In this document: one piece after another, positions 5,597 to 6,277 of the stretch
Layout of the letters: each line of letters opens with the position of its first letter
Numbering within the stretch: position 1 is the first letter of the stretch
From: Pseudomonadota bacterium
GTDB taxonomy: Bacteria > Pseudomonadota > Alphaproteobacteria > Micropepsales > Micropepsaceae
Length of the DNA stretch: 6,277 nt
Assembly: GCA_021817355.1 (NCBI GenBank)
Contig: JAKAVI010000458.1
Coordinates: 1-6,277 of the forward strand
Direction of reading: 5' to 3'
Position numbers and translations under genes: made by a program
The notes under the pieces: generated by a model
The model's input: only the letters and a program-made list of their open reading frames with translations
What the model was told of the DNA's origin: nothing
Database searches by the model: none

Positions 5597-5630
5597 GGCT
5601 TTGCCACGAAAAAGCCGACAGATGCCCTAA
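5593..5630 (+). other. Inverted repeats after the 130-residue gene, weak terminator candidate
   Basis: TTAGGGC (5593-5599) can pair with GCCCTAA (5624-5630). A competing stem is GGCTTT (5597-5602) with AAAGCC (5611-5616). The two stems exclude each other and no T-run follows, so a rho-independent terminator is not supported. The first arm overlaps the stop codon of the gene before it. Confidence 0.25.
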
Positions 5631-5671
5631 ACAAGAAGAGAGACAAAAACCTACCGACCGGCCGAGAAGCC

Positions 5672-6277
5672 ATGAAGCGGAAGCCGCCCGAAGATATGCG
5701 CCTACGGCCCGCTAAGTTCGAGTTCGACCCAAAGAAAGCCTATACATCGGACCAATTGGCCGAGATTGGCGCGATATCCTTAAGGTGGAACCAAATCGAG
5801 GCCCATATCGATTTTGTCGGCTCGTTTATATTATTCAACAAGTTGCCGTTTTGGCTGATCGTCTCTACCGGAAAAGTCTTAGCAACGTTAGAAAGTTGAA
5901 TCTGCTCAAAGAGTATATTGGCAAGGCGACCCTCTTCGACGACGACACCAAGTCGCGCATTGCTGATTGATTTGCGCAAGTCAAATGCAGGGCATACCGT
6001 AATGCGATAATACATCATCACATCTACGAACACGAAAAAGGCATAGGCACGTATGTTGATGACGCAAATTCGCCATATAAAATTCTTGTTTCAATGGAAG
6101 CGCTGGGGATACTTTATAAGATACTTTGTTCCCTGTTAGAGGAATTGCGTAAAATCGACATATTGTTCCGCATCGAGACTGACTCTCAACGGCCGGGCCG
6201 ACTTGATGACAAAACGGGTGAATTTCACAAATTCAGCGAAGATGAATTACAGTCGCGTGTGATACCAGACCTTGTGA
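5672..6277 (+). pseudogene. HEPN-type protein gene, broken by a frameshift and a stop, runs off the window
   Basis: The start ATG 5672 follows GAGAAG. The first segment gives 'MKRKPPEDMRLRPAKFEFD', then 'AEIGAISLRWNQIEAHIDFVGSFILFNKLPFWLIVSTGK'. The frame then ends after 'VLATLES', whereas the +2 frame continues sensibly as 'SLSNVRKLNLLKEYIGKATLFDDDTKSRIAD'. Adding one A to the A-run at 5872-5875 would restore 'STGKSLSNVRKL'. In the restored frame TGA 5968-5970 interrupts, followed by 'FAQVKCRAYRNAIIHHHIYEHEKGIGTYVDD', 'ISPYKILVSMEALGILY'-like helices (exactly: SPYKILVSMEALGILY) and 'EFHKFSEDELQSRVIPDL' to the edge. The R-NAII-H stretch (5998-6015) fits the RX4-6H motif of HEPN RNases, and 'RWNQIE' near the N-terminus is common in such helical proteins. 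AT content is higher than in hipBA, which suggests a different origin. A sequencing error could explain the homopolymer shift but less easily the TGA. The HEPN assignment is moderate. Confidence 0.65.

Noticed and set aside
5593..5630. Rho-independent terminator
   Set aside because: Alternative short stems exist, but there is no T-run and the loops are long.
5740..6033. Minus-strand open frame of 97 residues
   Set aside because: The plus strand encodes coherent protein through the same region, including a HEPN-type motif, so the minus frame is a shadow.

Overview
The window looks like chromosomal DNA of a GC-rich alphaproteobacterium, probably a sphingomonad-type organism. This rests on codon use, the tRNA sequence, the style of the SIMPL and M3 peptidase proteins, and an alphaproteobacterial-style HipBA pair. 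It has two parts. The left part (1-1912) is ordinary housekeeping sequence. The right part (1913-6277) is an accessory patch of truncated, fused and decayed genes that begins directly after a tRNA gene.

Left part: the minus strand carries a SIMPL/DUF541 exported protein (1039-1728) and, downstream of it, the N-terminal 278 residues of an M3-family peptidyl-dipeptidase (Dcp-like) that runs off the left edge. A complete 77-nt CAU-anticodon tRNA on the plus strand (1836-1912) reads best as the lysidine-type tRNA-Ile2, because it has the C4-G69/C5-G68 pairs and a distal half resembling E. coli tRNA-Ile2. A candidate promoter lies just upstream of it.

Junction zone: immediately after the tRNA CCA come about 60 bases with a degenerate direct repeat that may be an insertion-sequence end. 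Next is a minus-strand remnant of a large serine recombinase that lacks its catalytic domain and its extreme C-terminus. This remnant is in the same reading frame as, and separated by one TGA codon from, the first ~155 residues of a TM0106-type RecB-like nuclease. That nuclease fragment still holds the visible PD...DIK...QxxxY core. The arrangement looks like a deletion that fused two unrelated genes.

Accessory core: divergent from the nuclease fragment is a complete hipB-hipA toxin-antitoxin operon (3457-5143, genes overlapping by 11 nt). Its control region is the clearest regulatory structure in the window: four related 16-bp palindrome-like boxes starting at 3329, 3360, 3410 and 3441 (spacing 31, 50, 31). 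A good sigma70-type promoter, TTGACT-16-TAGAAT, sits exactly in the 50-bp gap. Downstream of hipA are a 130-residue helical protein of unknown function, possibly HEPN-like, and a broken gene running off the right edge. The broken gene carries one frameshift and one internal stop and keeps an RX4H (RNAIIH) HEPN-type motif. The right half therefore resembles a small defence or toxin-antitoxin islet built around hipBA. That functional reading is inference; gene identities are from motif recognition by eye, without database searches.
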